Source: JAFALX01 sp050734185 (GTDB taxonomy: Bacteria; Chloroflexota; Dormibacteria; Aeolococcales; Aeolococcaceae). Taken from it: a stretch of DNA of 32,293 nucleotides. Where the stretch lies: positions 1 to 32,293 of the forward strand of contig JBOHUE010000093.1 of NCBI GenBank assembly GCA_050734185.1. Direction: 5' to 3'. Below, one piece after another: positions 1 to 7,671 of the stretch (the first letter of the stretch is position 1; the number at the start of each line of letters is the position of its first letter). Position numbers and translations under genes: made by a program. The notes under the pieces are model-generated. The model had not been told where the DNA came from and made no database searches. It saw only the letters and a list, made by a program, of their open reading frames with translations.

Positions 1-179
1 ACCCAGCGGCGCCCCAGCCGCCCGCGCCCGGCCGTCTGCTCCGCGGCCCGGCAGCAGAACCCCTCGCCGGCTCCGGCGAGGGCGGCGCGGCGGACCACGT
101 CCTGGGTGCTGGTGGTCTTAGCCACCACAAATATGGCGAAGACACGATTCTTGACCATGCTGGGAAACGGCAATAGCAT
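1..179 (-). CDS. birA: Biotin-[acetyl-CoA-carboxylase] ligase (BirA/BPL), N-terminal fragment
   Basis: The minus strand is open from position 179 to the left edge and encodes the start of a biotin-protein ligase, the enzyme that makes biotinyl-5'-AMP and transfers biotin to the carboxyl-carrier lysine of biotin enzymes. Seen directly: a TTSTQD motif followed about 20 residues later by EQTAGRGRLGRRW, the biotin/ATP-binding signature of the catalytic domain (canonical form GRGRxGRxW). There is no N-terminal helix-turn-helix, so this is the monofunctional, non-repressor type. The ATG at 179 is chosen because AAGG lies 7 nt upstream; a second in-frame ATG at 158 is possible. About 59 residues are visible and the rest lies outside the window. 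It is divergent from the small ORF at 222, with about 40 bp between them. The GC-rich hairpin at 61-82 is inside this coding sequence. Confidence 0.82.
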   Translation of the reverse strand, partial: MLLPFPSMVKNRVFAIFVVAKTTSTQDVVRRAALAGAGEGFCCRAAEQTAGRGRLGRRW

Positions 180-221
180 GGCAAAGCCTTGTTGGCGACC
201 TAGTAGGGGGTGGCGGTCGGG

Positions 222-530
222 ATGATCCAAGAGACCAGCGCCGAGATCGAGGAACTCGAGCAGCGGTGGGTCCGAGTTCGCCGTGCGCGGGACGCACGGC
301 GGCAGCGTCTTCGGTCCATCGACGAGCTGATCAACGAGTTCGAGAAGTTGAACCTGGCGGATGAGCGTGAGGTGCCCACGGAGCTGCGCGGGCGCGTCCT
401 GGCGGCGATCGGCCCTCATAGCCAGACGCTCACGCGCCGCACTCAGGACAGCGTTGCCATCTCCGAGTGGATGGACGTGCTGTACGACGTGCAGGACGGT
501 CTGATGTTCGGCGCCGAGGAAACCGACTGA
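222..530 (+). CDS. Small charged, probably coiled-coil hypothetical protein
   Basis: A 102-residue soluble protein that I do not recognise. Residues 1-50 are rich in Glu, Arg and Leu (IEELEQRW, RARDARRQR, LINEFEKLN) and look like an amphipathic helix or short coiled coil. The C-terminal part (EWMDVLYDVQDGLMFG) is acidic and aromatic. No signal peptide or membrane segment is visible. The ATG at 222 is preferred because AGGGGG at 205-210 lies 11 nt upstream; an in-frame GTG at 210 would overlap that site. It is divergent from birA and ends about 70 bp before the tRNA gene. Codon use (G/C at third positions) fits a real gene, but function is unknown. Confidence 0.55.
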   Translation: MIQETSAEIEELEQRWVRVRRARDARRQRLRSIDELINEFEKLNLADEREVPTELRGRVLAAIGPHSQTLTRRTQDSVAISEWMDVLYDVQDGLMFGAEETD

Positions 531-567
531 CGCGTCGCACGCCACGGGTGGGCCGCGTCGCGGCGCC

Positions 568-573
568 TATACT
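568..573 (+). promoter_or_regulatory. Candidate -10 element for the tRNA-Arg gene
   Basis: TATACT lies 30 nt upstream of the mature tRNA 5' end, a reasonable place for a -10 box that would start the transcript near 580. No good -35 is visible at the expected spacing, so support is limited to the hexamer and its position. Confidence 0.3.
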
Positions 574-602
574 CGTGACGCGGCGGCGCGCCTCACGACC
601 GT

Positions 603-678
<76 letters not shown>

Positions 679-1420
679 GATTCCGTCCACGTGAGACCCT
701 TCCTGTCGCCATTTCTCGGCCGGCGTAGAACGATGAGGAAGGTTCTAGCCGTGCGCCCGTCGACCATCACCTCTTGGGTCAAGGCGGCACGGCTTCGCCG
801 TCGCTTCCGCGGCAGCCTTCTCAGCCCGGGCGGTTAGGACGCGACCAGAGCGGCTAGGGGCGGCTGCGCGGCGCTGCTCGTTACCGGGTGCCGGGGAGGT
901 TCGGTCGCTGCACCTCCACGATGCGACAGCGGGGGGCGTCGACCGTAGCGCGCGCAACGGCTTGCTCGCGACGATGGGGGGCAGCAAGGCTGCTCGACGC
1001 GTGAGGCTTGCCTACTGGGGCCGTTTCCATGGGACGCAGCCCAATCCAGACGTCGACTCCGACACCCAGCCAATCGGGTTTTTGAGCCGAAATGCGACAT
1101 CTTCGCGCAGCGTTCCCCCGTCTGGCCCCGCCGTTTTACTCAGCGTGACCAGATGCCCGCGGGCTCACAGACCATATCCGTTCGGTATGCTCCATTGCCG
1201 TAGCGGCACAATGAACTTGATGAGAGTGTCATATGGGCAGAATCGTGTTGCTACCGAGAGGTTGGCGCGGCAGTGTCGAACTGCAGCCACGAGGTCAATA
1301 TGGCATGGCGGATGGGGTCCGCGTCACTGGCTAGTGTGCTGGCATCTCGTCAGCTATAATCGCTATGCAGCTTGCTGAACTTGTTTTCGCAACTTTTACC
1401 CATAGCAATAGGGGGAGCAT
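679..1420. other. Gene-poor interval downstream of tRNA-Arg
   Basis: About 740 bp without an ORF that I can support. Open frames here have no recognisable domain, no convincing ribosome-binding site and compete with frames on both strands. I see short inverted repeats (TAGAAC at 726-731 with GTTCTA at 742-747; ACGGC-TTC-GCCGT at 789-801) but no integrase remnant, no IS ends and no copy of the tRNA 3' end. The last 200 bp become more A/T-rich and hold the promoter-like TATAAT in front of the three-gene cassette. Confidence 0.5.
1355..1360 (+). promoter_or_regulatory. Consensus -10 box ahead of the three-gene cassette
   Basis: A perfect TATAAT sits 61 bp upstream of the first gene's ATG, in a locally A/T-rich stretch that is unusual here. 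No close match to TTGACA occurs at 16-18 bp (the hexamer there is TAGTGT), so the -35 is weak or an activator is involved. A single promoter is consistent with the two ATGA overlaps that join the three genes. Confidence 0.45.
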
Positions 1421-1924
1421 ATGCCCGGTGGCGACGACGACCCGGAGATTGCCGCGATGGCGGCTATCTCGAATACCCTGGCCCCACTGGATTCCGCCAC
1501 GCGGGCCAGGGTGCTCGCTTGGGCCGGTTCACGCTTCGAAGTATCACCACCACTTGCTCGTGGAACGAGCGAGCCGGGCACGTCAGGGCCGCGCGAGGGC
1601 ACGCCATATTCGGACGTGGCCGAGCTGTTCGAGGCAGCATCGCCGGTCACGAACGCAGACAAGGCACTGGTCGTCAGCTATTGGTTCCAGCAGACCGACG
1701 GTCAACGCGATATTGATGCCCAACGCGTGAACACACAGCTAAAGCAGCTAGGACACGGCATCCCAAACATTACAAGCGCCTACAGCGAGCTGATGGGAGC
1801 AACTCCCAAGCTGGCGCTCCAGGTGCGGAAGACAGGCTCGACGAAGCAGGCGCGGAAGCGGTATCGCATCACTGGTGAGGGCATTAAGCGGGTCAACGAA
1901 CTCCTGCAAGGGACCTCGCAATGA
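1421..1924 (+). CDS. Hypothetical protein, first gene of a three-gene cassette, C-terminal winged-helix-like
   Basis: A 167-residue soluble protein of a family I recognise only as conserved hypothetical. Residues 10-40 (ISNTLAPLDSATRARVLAWAG) form a short helical segment seen at the start of many uncharacterised actinobacterial proteins. Residues about 45-65 are a Gly/Pro/Thr-rich linker. Residues 66-162 (DVAELFEAASPVTNADKALVVSYW... and KQARKRYRITGEGIKRVNELL) look like a small helical domain plus a winged-helix tail rich in basic residues, suggesting nucleic-acid or partner binding. The start is supported by GGGGGAG at 1411-1417. It overlaps the next gene by ATGA. Role unknown; its context with a HEPN-motif protein suggests a regulatory or sensing subunit of one system. 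Confidence 0.72.
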   Translation: MPGGDDDPEIAAMAAISNTLAPLDSATRARVLAWAGSRFEVSPPLARGTSEPGTSGPREGTPYSDVAELFEAASPVTNADKALVVSYWFQQTDGQRDIDAQRVNTQLKQLGHGIPNITSAYSELMGATPKLALQVRKTGSTKQARKRYRITGEGIKRVNELLQGTSQ

Positions 1925-2502
1925 CAGACAGCGCCAGGGAATCTCGCGTCGCGGCGATCAAAGCTGCGATCGACGTGGTCGACGCTGCGGATACGCCCGC
2001 GGATCTGAGGTCCGCCGCCTTCGCGTGGGTTCTCGCACAACGGTCCTCCGCAGAGGTCGCACCGGGGACAGGCCGATTCCCATCGGCAGCGGGTGCGCCA
2101 ACACAACCGGACCCCGCACCGTCGCGCTTGACCCTTATTGCGGCGAGGCTCGAACTAACCGAAGAGGAACTGGAGCGGATATACGACACCAGCACGGACC
2201 AGTTGAACCTCGTGTTCTCACGATCGAAGCTGTCCGCGCAGAAGGCACGAGCAGCGAAGGACGTCGCGCTTATCTTTGCCGCCGGCGACGAAGCTGGATA
2301 CGGTCGCGACTGGACGCCAATTGCACCGATCCGTGAGTCGTGCAGAAACTACGGCGTATTTGACTCGGGCAACTTCGCCGGAAGCGTTACTGGGGCCGGG
2401 GATGCGCTGATCGTTCGCGGAAAGGGCCTGCAACGTGAGGTGAGGCTCACTCGCCCCGGATACGAGCAGGTTCGAGATTTGATCCGCAATCTCTTGCAAT
2501 GA
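1921..2502 (+). CDS. Hypothetical protein, second gene of the cassette
   Basis: A 193-residue soluble protein whose ATG overlaps the previous stop (ATGA) with AAGGGA 7 nt upstream. Residues 1-40 are helical, 41-65 are a Pro/Ala linker, and 66-193 are the conserved part: a segment around RLELTEEELERIYDTS, then KLSAQKARAAKDVALIFAAG, then IRESCRNYGVFDSGNF, ending in REVRLTRPGYEQVRDLI. The layout (helical N-terminus, low-complexity linker, winged-helix-like C-terminus) repeats that of the preceding protein. No catalytic motif is visible. Function unknown; the tight coupling implies that the products act together. Confidence 0.72.
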   Translation: MTDSARESRVAAIKAAIDVVDAADTPADLRSAAFAWVLAQRSSAEVAPGTGRFPSAAGAPTQPDPAPSRLTLIAARLELTEEELERIYDTSTDQLNLVFSRSKLSAQKARAAKDVALIFAAGDEAGYGRDWTPIAPIRESCRNYGVFDSGNFAGSVTGAGDALIVRGKGLQREVRLTRPGYEQVRDLIRNLLQ

Positions 2503-3269
2503 CCGTGGGCGCGATCGTCGGCGCCGATGCCTTGACGACTTTACCGACCCGTCTGCGGGAGCAGTTGTTGACCGCATTCCGCGAGATCATCGTCAACTTT
2601 CGGGAAGGACGCTGGGAACCGTCAGAACTGAACGGCGGCAAATTGTGCGAAGCCGTCTACTCGGTTGTCCGAGGAATTGCCGATGGAGCGCTTCCCAGCG
2701 AGGCGACGAAGCCGCGAAATATGGTGGACGCATGCAAGCGCCTGGAGGACGCGCTTTCAGCCCCGCACTCAGTTCGGGTGACGATGCCCCGAGCCATCGT
2801 GGCTCTCTACGACGTGCGCAACAATCGAGGCGTCGGCCACGTTGGCGGCGATGTGAGTCCCAATCATATGGACGCGGCCTACGTCGTATACGTCAGCAAG
2901 TGGTTGATGGCGGAGCTCGTACGCCTCGTGCATCAGCTGGACACTGCAGCTGCTACAGCGATCGTGGACCAGTTGGTTGAACGTGAGCTACCGCTTGTCT
3001 GGGCAGTTGCGGGCACCAGGCGAATAATGAAGACCGATGTTTCAAGACGAGACGGCGTTCTTTTACTCCTATACCACGCTCAAGATCCCGTTTCCGATGT
3101 CGTCCTGATGAAGTGGATGGAACTCAACCACATTGGCAACTTCAGACGAGATGTGCTGCGTCCGGAGCATGTCGTCGGGCGGCTTCATCTCGATGGGGCA
3201 ACGCATCTTGTGCACCTCTCACCAGTGGGGGTCCGCCATGTTGAGGAGACCCTCATCGGTCCGGCGTGA
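2499..3269 (+). CDS. HEPN-like (Abi_C/Apea-type) protein, third gene of the cassette
   Basis: A 256-residue protein translated from an ATG overlapping the previous stop (ATGA). Residues 15-145 are helical and contain GGKLCEAVY (47-53) and RNNRGVGHVGG (107-117). R107-x6-H114 matches the Rx4-6H active-site motif of HEPN ribonucleases, and the Arg-Asn followed by Gly-x-Gly-His is the form seen in abortive-infection C-terminal and Apea-like HEPN domains. Residues 170-256 form a second domain ending in VHLSPVGVRHVEETLI, again winged-helix-like. Inference: a toxin-like RNase effector held in check or triggered by the two upstream products. The motif is clear; RNase activity and a defence role are not shown by the sequence. 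Confidence 0.72.
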   Translation: MTVGAIVGADALTTLPTRLREQLLTAFREIIVNFREGRWEPSELNGGKLCEAVYSVVRGIADGALPSEATKPRNMVDACKRLEDALSAPHSVRVTMPRAIVALYDVRNNRGVGHVGGDVSPNHMDAAYVVYVSKWLMAELVRLVHQLDTAAATAIVDQLVERELPLVWAVAGTRRIMKTDVSRRDGVLLLLYHAQDPVSDVVLMKWMELNHIGNFRRDVLRPEHVVGRLHLDGATHLVHLSPVGVRHVEETLIGPA

Positions 3270-3477
3270 CTGGTCCGGGGCGGTGGCATCCGAGCCGTTG
3301 AAGGACTCCAGAGCTTGTCGACCGCCGCCCACGCCTGGCTGGTGATCTCACAACTGGTTGGACGTTTTAGCGCTTAAGGGCCGACGGCAGGTCGCTAGCT
3401 GACGTCCGCCACCGCCGCCCGTAATCGCCCCGGCGCGTTAGGGGCCGGCGTGGTGAGAAACCCCCGGGCAGCACGCG

Positions 3478-3885
3478 CTACAGCGCGCGCATCCGGTTGT
3501 TCCTCGGGTTGTGCTCGACCTCGGCGAGGCCGAGCGCCTCGAGCAGCGGCGGGAGGTAGACGCCGAAACGGCCGCGCAGTCCCTTCTTGAGCCCGTACCA
3601 GCCGCCGACCGGATTGTCGGCCGACCGGCCCCACGCCTCGACGCTCCCTTCCGGTGCCGGCTTCTGCTCGTCGGCTCCGCCGAGCGGCACCCAGTCGCCC
3701 TGGCTCTGCAGCCAGGCGTGCAGGTCGTCGATGCAGCTGAGGTAGTACTTCAACCGCGTGCCACCAACCTGGCAGACAAGGGCCGGCGGGTCGGCGGCCT
3801 CGTCCTTCCACATCTGATAGTCGGACGTGCCCGGCGGAGTCGTCAGCCTCCAGGGGTCGTCCTTGGTTCCAGAGCTGGTCGCCAT
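3478..3885 (-). CDS. DUF6855-type conserved hypothetical protein
   Basis: A 135-residue soluble protein of a small, highly conserved family of unknown function found widely in soil bacteria (DUF6855 as I recall it). Diagnostic stretches are GTKDDPWRLTTPPGTSDYQMW near the start, the central LHAWLQSQGDWVPLGGADEQKP, and the C-terminal NPVGGWYGLKKGLRGRFGVYLPP and NPRNNRMRAL. The start is set at 3885 because AGGAGG lies 6 nt upstream; an in-frame GTG/ATG at 3909 would place that site inside the gene. It is divergent from the secreted phosphoesterase with about 250 bp between. No catalytic residues can be assigned. Confidence 0.85.
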   Translation of the reverse strand: MATSSGTKDDPWRLTTPPGTSDYQMWKDEAADPPALVCQVGGTRLKYYLSCIDDLHAWLQSQGDWVPLGGADEQKPAPEGSVEAWGRSADNPVGGWYGLKKGLRGRFGVYLPPLLEALGLAEVEHNPRNNRMRAL

Positions 3886-4139
3886 CGGGTTCCTCCTCTC
3901 GCTGCCCACCCAACGCGCGCAGCCTACTCGGTCGGCAGGCGCCAGCGAATCTGGCCATTCGATGACTCCACGGTGAACATTTCGTCAGCAATTTGTGCCG
4001 TCACCAGTTAAGGAGTTTCCAAGAGGGAAGGGAGTCGCTAACAAGTGGCGCAGGAGGGAGTCTTCGGCGCCGCGTGCTGGCATGATTCCGCAGCGTTCGC
4101 CGCGCGCACCGCGCTGTGCACGCATTTGGGAGGAAGACA
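3886..4139. promoter_or_regulatory. Divergent intergenic region between DUF6855-type gene and secreted phosphoesterase
   Basis: This 254-bp gap must hold promoters for both divergent genes. It is more A/T-rich around 3960-4020. GGTGAAC at 3972-3978 (GTTCACC on the minus strand) is one half-site of a Pho-box-like repeat; the following half-site 11 bp on is degraded. No clear -35/-10 pair stands out. Confidence 0.3.
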
Positions 4140-7100
4140 ATGGCGAGACTGTCGTCGCGCGCCTGGAAGGCTGCCGTCGTGGTCGGTGCGGTGGTGCTGC
4201 CGCTGCTCTCGTTGCTGATGATTCCCGGTGCGTCCGCGCAGGGCGGGCATCCGGCGACCGGCGTTGGCTCCTGCACGCTGAAGGGCTGGAATGCCAACAC
4301 CGATCCCGAGGACGCCACCAACCTTCCCGAGGGATCGCGCCCGCAGACGTACAAGCCCGACGACTACAACTGCAACGGCGCGAAGTTCGCGGCTCCGGGC
4401 ACCGAGTTCGCGAAGTTCCCACAGGCGGGGAACCTCCAGATCACCAACAAGCAGGCGACTCGCACCACAGCGACCTGCGGCGCCACCCTCTGCGCGCAGA
4501 CGTCGCAGGTGGCGCAGCCGGCGGCGGCGGTCAACCCGCTGAGCCCATATTTCCCACCGTTCACCCATTTCGTCGTCCTCTATCGCGAGAATCACACGTT
4601 CGACGATTACCTCGGTGACTGCGCCACAACCATCCAGGCCGGCTGCAACGGAAAGGTGCAGTCGACCAACCACATCAGCTCGGTTCCCAATCTGCACGCG
4701 CTGGCCAAGCAGTACGCGCTCAGCGATACGTACTCCACCGGTACGCAACCGCCGAGCGGCCCGAACCACTGGTGGCTGTTCAGCGGGCAGTCGCAGTCGA
4801 GCTCGCAGCAGCAGTCGTACCCGGCGGCGACCGGGACGCAGTTCGACCGCTTCCTGAAGGGCGCAACCGGCGGCGTGCCGCCAACCGGCGGCCAGTACCC
4901 GTTCGTGATGAACGGTGACTTCTACTGGATGCTCAACACGGGAAGCGGATACTGGCTCAACCCCTCGACCAACGCGGTGGAGGCACTGCCGGTCAACCGT
5001 CCCGGCACGAGCATCCCCGAGGAGATCAACTACAACCACTACACCTGCTGCGGGCAGAACGACGACGACCAGACCATCGCCACCGACTACGAGAACTTCG
5101 TCACCGCGAACGGGCTGCCGGACTACTCGTACGTCGAGCTGTTCAACGACCATCCCGGCACGTTTCAGGACATCCCGAAGAACGACACCGCGAGCGATCA
5201 GGTCGTGAACTTCATCATGAACAACCCGTCCTACGCGAACAACACGATGATCGTTGTCACCGAGGACGACACGCAGAACGGTAACAACGGCCCCGACCAC
5301 GTCAGCAACACGTACCGCGTGCCGCTGGTCGTGGTGGCCTCGCCGACCTACGAGAAGCAGGCCTACGTCTCGCACGTCGCCTACACGACCAGCAACGTGC
5401 TGGCCGCGATGGAGCGGGTGATGCAGAACAACCATCCGGGCGTGATCGATCCCAACGACACCGTCGGCAAGAACACGTTCCCCATGACGACGGCCGATCA
5501 GTCGGCGTTGGGCGACCCGCTCGAGGACTTCTGGGTCCAGGGGTCGACGCCGCTGAGCGCGACGGCCTCGGGGACGCCGGCCACGGGCAACGCCCCGCTC
5601 AACGTGTCGTTCACCGGCACGGCGACCGGGGGCACTGCGCCGTACTCGTACAGCTGGAACTTCGGTGACGGCTCGGCGGCGAGCACGACGCAGAGCCCGA
5701 GTCACACGTACACCGCAGCGGGCACTTACACGGCGACACTCACGGTCACCGACACCTCGTCGCCGGCCAAGACGGCGACGTCGAGCGTGAGCCTCACGGT
5801 GAGCGCCGTGGGCATGGCGTTAGCCGCGACTGCGGCCGCGACCCCGACGTCGGGGCAGATCCCACTGGCCGTGTCGTTCAGCGGGACCGCAACCGGCGGC
5901 ACGCCGCCGTACGGCTACAGCTGGAACTTCGGCGATGGCTCGGCGGTGAGCACGACGCAGAACCCAGCGCACACGTACAGCACCGCGGGGACGTACACCG
6001 CCTCCCTCACGGTGACCGACACGTCGTCACCACCGAAGACCGCGAGCTCGAGCGTGACCATCACCGCGTCACCGATCGCGGGCACGGCGCCGGGTGCTCC
6101 CACCGCCTTGACAGCGACACCTGGCGGCGGCCAGGTGCAGCTGAACTGGACGGCGCCGTCGAGCAACGGTGGGGTCAACATCACGTCGTACAAGGTCTAC
6201 CGGGGCACGACGAGCGGCAGCGAGACGCTGCTCACCGGCGGCGGGTGCAGCGGCCTGAGCAACGTGCTCACCTGCACAGACACCGGGCTGACCAACGGCC
6301 AGACCTACTTCTACAAGGTCGCCGCGGTGAACGCCATCGGTGAGGGCCCGCAGAGCAACGAGGCGAGCGCGACACCCACCAGCTGCACCGCCGGCCAGTT
6401 GCTCGGCAACCCGGGCTTCGAGACCGGGACCGCTGCACCGTGGTCCGCAACCTCCGGCGTCATCAGCAAGAACAGCACCGAGCCGCCACACAGCGGCAGT
6501 TGGGACGCGTGGCTCGACGGCTATGGGACGGCCCACACGGACACGCTGTCGCAGACGGTGACCATCCCTGCGGCATGCACGAGTGACACGCTCAACTTCT
6601 GGCTGCACATCGACACAGCGGACACAGGCAGCACCGCGCATGACACGCTGCAGGTCCAGGTGCTCAACTCCTCGGGCACGGTGCTGGGAACGCTGGCAAC
6701 GTACAGCAACCTCAATCACAACACGGGCTACGCGCAGCACTCCTTCGACATGAGCGCCTACGCCGGCCAGACGGTCACGCTCAAGCTGACCGGGGTCGAG
6801 AACGCAAGCCTTCAGACGTCGTTCGCTGCGGACGACTTCGCGCTGAACACCGCGGGCGCTTCGAGCGGCAACACGATCACCGTGACCAACCCGGGCGGCC
6901 AGACCTCGACGGTCGGCTTCGCGGCATCGCTGCAGATCGCCGCGAGCGACTCCGGGTCGGGGCAGACCCTGACCTACAGCGCCACGGGACTGCCCGCCGG
7001 GCTGTCGATCGCGCCATCGACCGGGCTCATCTCGGGCACGCCGTCCGCCGCGGGCACGTCGACCGTGACGGCGAAGGCCACGGACACCACCGGGGCGTCC

Positions 7101-7619
7101 GGATCGGCGACCTTCACGTGGACCGTGAACGCGGCGAGCGGCTGCACCGCCTCACAGCTGCTCGGCAACCCGGGCTTCGAGACCGGGTCGGCGTCGCCGT
7201 GGTCCGCGACCACGGGCGTGATCAACAACGGCTCGAGTGAGCCGCCGCACTCCGGCAGCTGGGACGCATGGCTCGACGGCTACGGGACCACGCATACGGA
7301 CACGCTGTCGCAGTCCGTGTCGATCCCGTCGAATTGCACGAGTGCGAACCTCTCGTTCTGGCTGCATATCGACACCGCCGAGACCACGACAACGATCCAA
7401 TACGACACGCTGAAGGTCCAGCTGTTGAACTCGTCCGGGACGGTGCTCGGAACCCTCGCCACGTACTCCAACTTCGACCACAACACGGGGTACGCGCAGC
7501 GCTCGTTCAGCCTCGCTCCTTACATCGGCCAGACGATCACGCTGAAGTTCACCGGCAGCGAGGACTCCATGTTGCAGACGTCGTTCGTCATCGACGACAC
7601 GGCGATCAACGTGAACTAG
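4140..7619 (+). CDS. Secreted phosphoesterase (phospholipase C/AcpA family) with PKD, Fn3 and Ig-like repeats
   Basis: A 1159-residue exported enzyme. The start is ATG 4140 with GGGAGGA 6-7 nt upstream. Residues 1-34 form a signal peptide (basic start, hydrophobic core, cleavage after ASA). Residues about 135-465 are a phosphoesterase domain (PF04185 type: phospholipase C and acid phosphatase A): ENHTFD at 150-155, GPNHWW, TEDD at 374-377 and DH at 386-387 match the family's metal and active-site motifs. Then come two PKD domains (about 469-556 and 560-644, each with WNFGDGS), an Fn3 domain (651-745), a roughly 155-residue beta-rich module (749-905), a putative Ig domain (911-997) and a second copy of that module (1002-1159). 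It probably hydrolyses phosphate esters or phospholipids outside the cell, with the C-terminus binding a surface or polymer. No sortase motif or C-terminal membrane anchor is visible. Substrate unknown. Confidence 0.9.
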   Translation: MARLSSRAWKAAVVVGAVVLPLLSLLMIPGASAQGGHPATGVGSCTLKGWNANTDPEDATNLPEGSRPQTYKPDDYNCNGAKFAAPGTEFAKFPQAGNLQITNKQATRTTATCGATLCAQTSQVAQPAAAVNPLSPYFPPFTHFVVLYRENHTFDDYLGDCATTIQAGCNGKVQSTNHISSVPNLHALAKQYALSDTYSTGTQPPSGPNHWWLFSGQSQSSSQQQSYPAATGTQFDRFLKGATGGVPPTGGQYPFVMNGDFYWMLNTGSGYWLNPSTNAVEALPVNRPGTSIPEEINYNHYTCCGQNDDDQTIATDYENFVTANGLPDYSYVELFNDHPGTFQDIPKNDTASDQVVNFIMNNPSYANNTMIVVTEDDTQNGNNGPDHVSNTYRVPLVVVASPTYEKQAYVSHVAYTTSNVLAAMERVMQNNHPGVIDPNDTVGKNTFPMTTADQSALGDPLEDFWVQGSTPLSATASGTPATGNAPLNVSFTGTATGGTAPYSYSWNFGDGSAASTTQSPSHTYTAAGTYTATLTVTDTSSPAKTATSSVSLTVSAVGMALAATAAATPTSGQIPLAVSFSGTATGGTPPYGYSWNFGDGSAVSTTQNPAHTYSTAGTYTASLTVTDTSSPPKTASSSVTITASPIAGTAPGAPTALTATPGGGQVQLNWTAPSSNGGVNITSYKVYRGTTSGSETLLTGGGCSGLSNVLTCTDTGLTNGQTYFYKVAAVNAIGEGPQSNEASATPTSCTAGQLLGNPGFETGTAAPWSATSGVISKNSTEPPHSGSWDAWLDGYGTAHTDTLSQTVTIPAACTSDTLNFWLHIDTADTGSTAHDTLQVQVLNSSGTVLGTLATYSNLNHNTGYAQHSFDMSAYAGQTVTLKLTGVENASLQTSFAADDFALNTAGASSGNTITVTNPGGQTSTVGFAASLQIAASDSGSGQTLTYSATGLPAGLSIAPSTGLISGTPSAAGTSTVTAKATDTTGASGSATFTWTVNAASGCTASQLLGNPGFETGSASPWSATTGVINNGSSEPPHSGSWDAWLDGYGTTHTDTLSQSVSIPSNCTSANLSFWLHIDTAETTTTIQYDTLKVQLLNSSGTVLGTLATYSNFDHNTGYAQRSFSLAPYIGQTITLKFTGSEDSMLQTSFVIDDTAINVN
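6384..7616 (+). repeat. Internal duplication of a C-terminal module in the secreted phosphoesterase
   Basis: Units 6384-6855 and 7143-7616 encode near-identical modules beginning QLLGNPGFETG and containing HSGSWDAWLDGYG, SFWLHIDTA (NFWLHIDTA in the first copy) and GTLATYSN. DNA identity is high at their starts (both read CTCGGCAACCCGGGCTTCGA). A putative Ig domain separates them. The pattern looks like a lectin- or CBM-like jelly roll, an inference from its beta-rich sequence. Confidence 0.8.
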
Positions 7620-7641
7620 ACCCCGCGCCTCACGGCCAGGC

Positions 7642-7671
7642 GGCGCTGCTCATGCGCGGGTGAGCAGCGCC
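7642..7671. terminator. Hairpin between convergent phosphoesterase and methyltransferase genes
   Basis: GGCGCTGCTCA (7642-7652) and TGAGCAGCGCC (7661-7671) form a perfect 11-bp stem with an 8-nt loop, 22 bp after the phosphoesterase stop and overlapping the last codons of the methyltransferase. There is no U tract, so if it terminates it is a non-canonical, possibly bidirectional, hairpin. Confidence 0.5.

Noticed and set aside
61..82. Perfect 10-bp GC hairpin, possible terminator
   Set aside because: It lies inside the birA coding sequence and has no U tract.
962..1378. Plus-strand open frame in the gap after the tRNA
   Set aside because: No ribosome-binding site, no domain, Arg/Ser/Cys-rich composition; two other frames are open at the same place.
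4038..5705. Long minus-strand open frame (555 codons) opposite the phosphoesterase
   Set aside because: It is Arg/Val-rich, has no domain, and lies antisense to a clearly coding gene with signal peptide and conserved motifs; typical of high-GC antisense frames.
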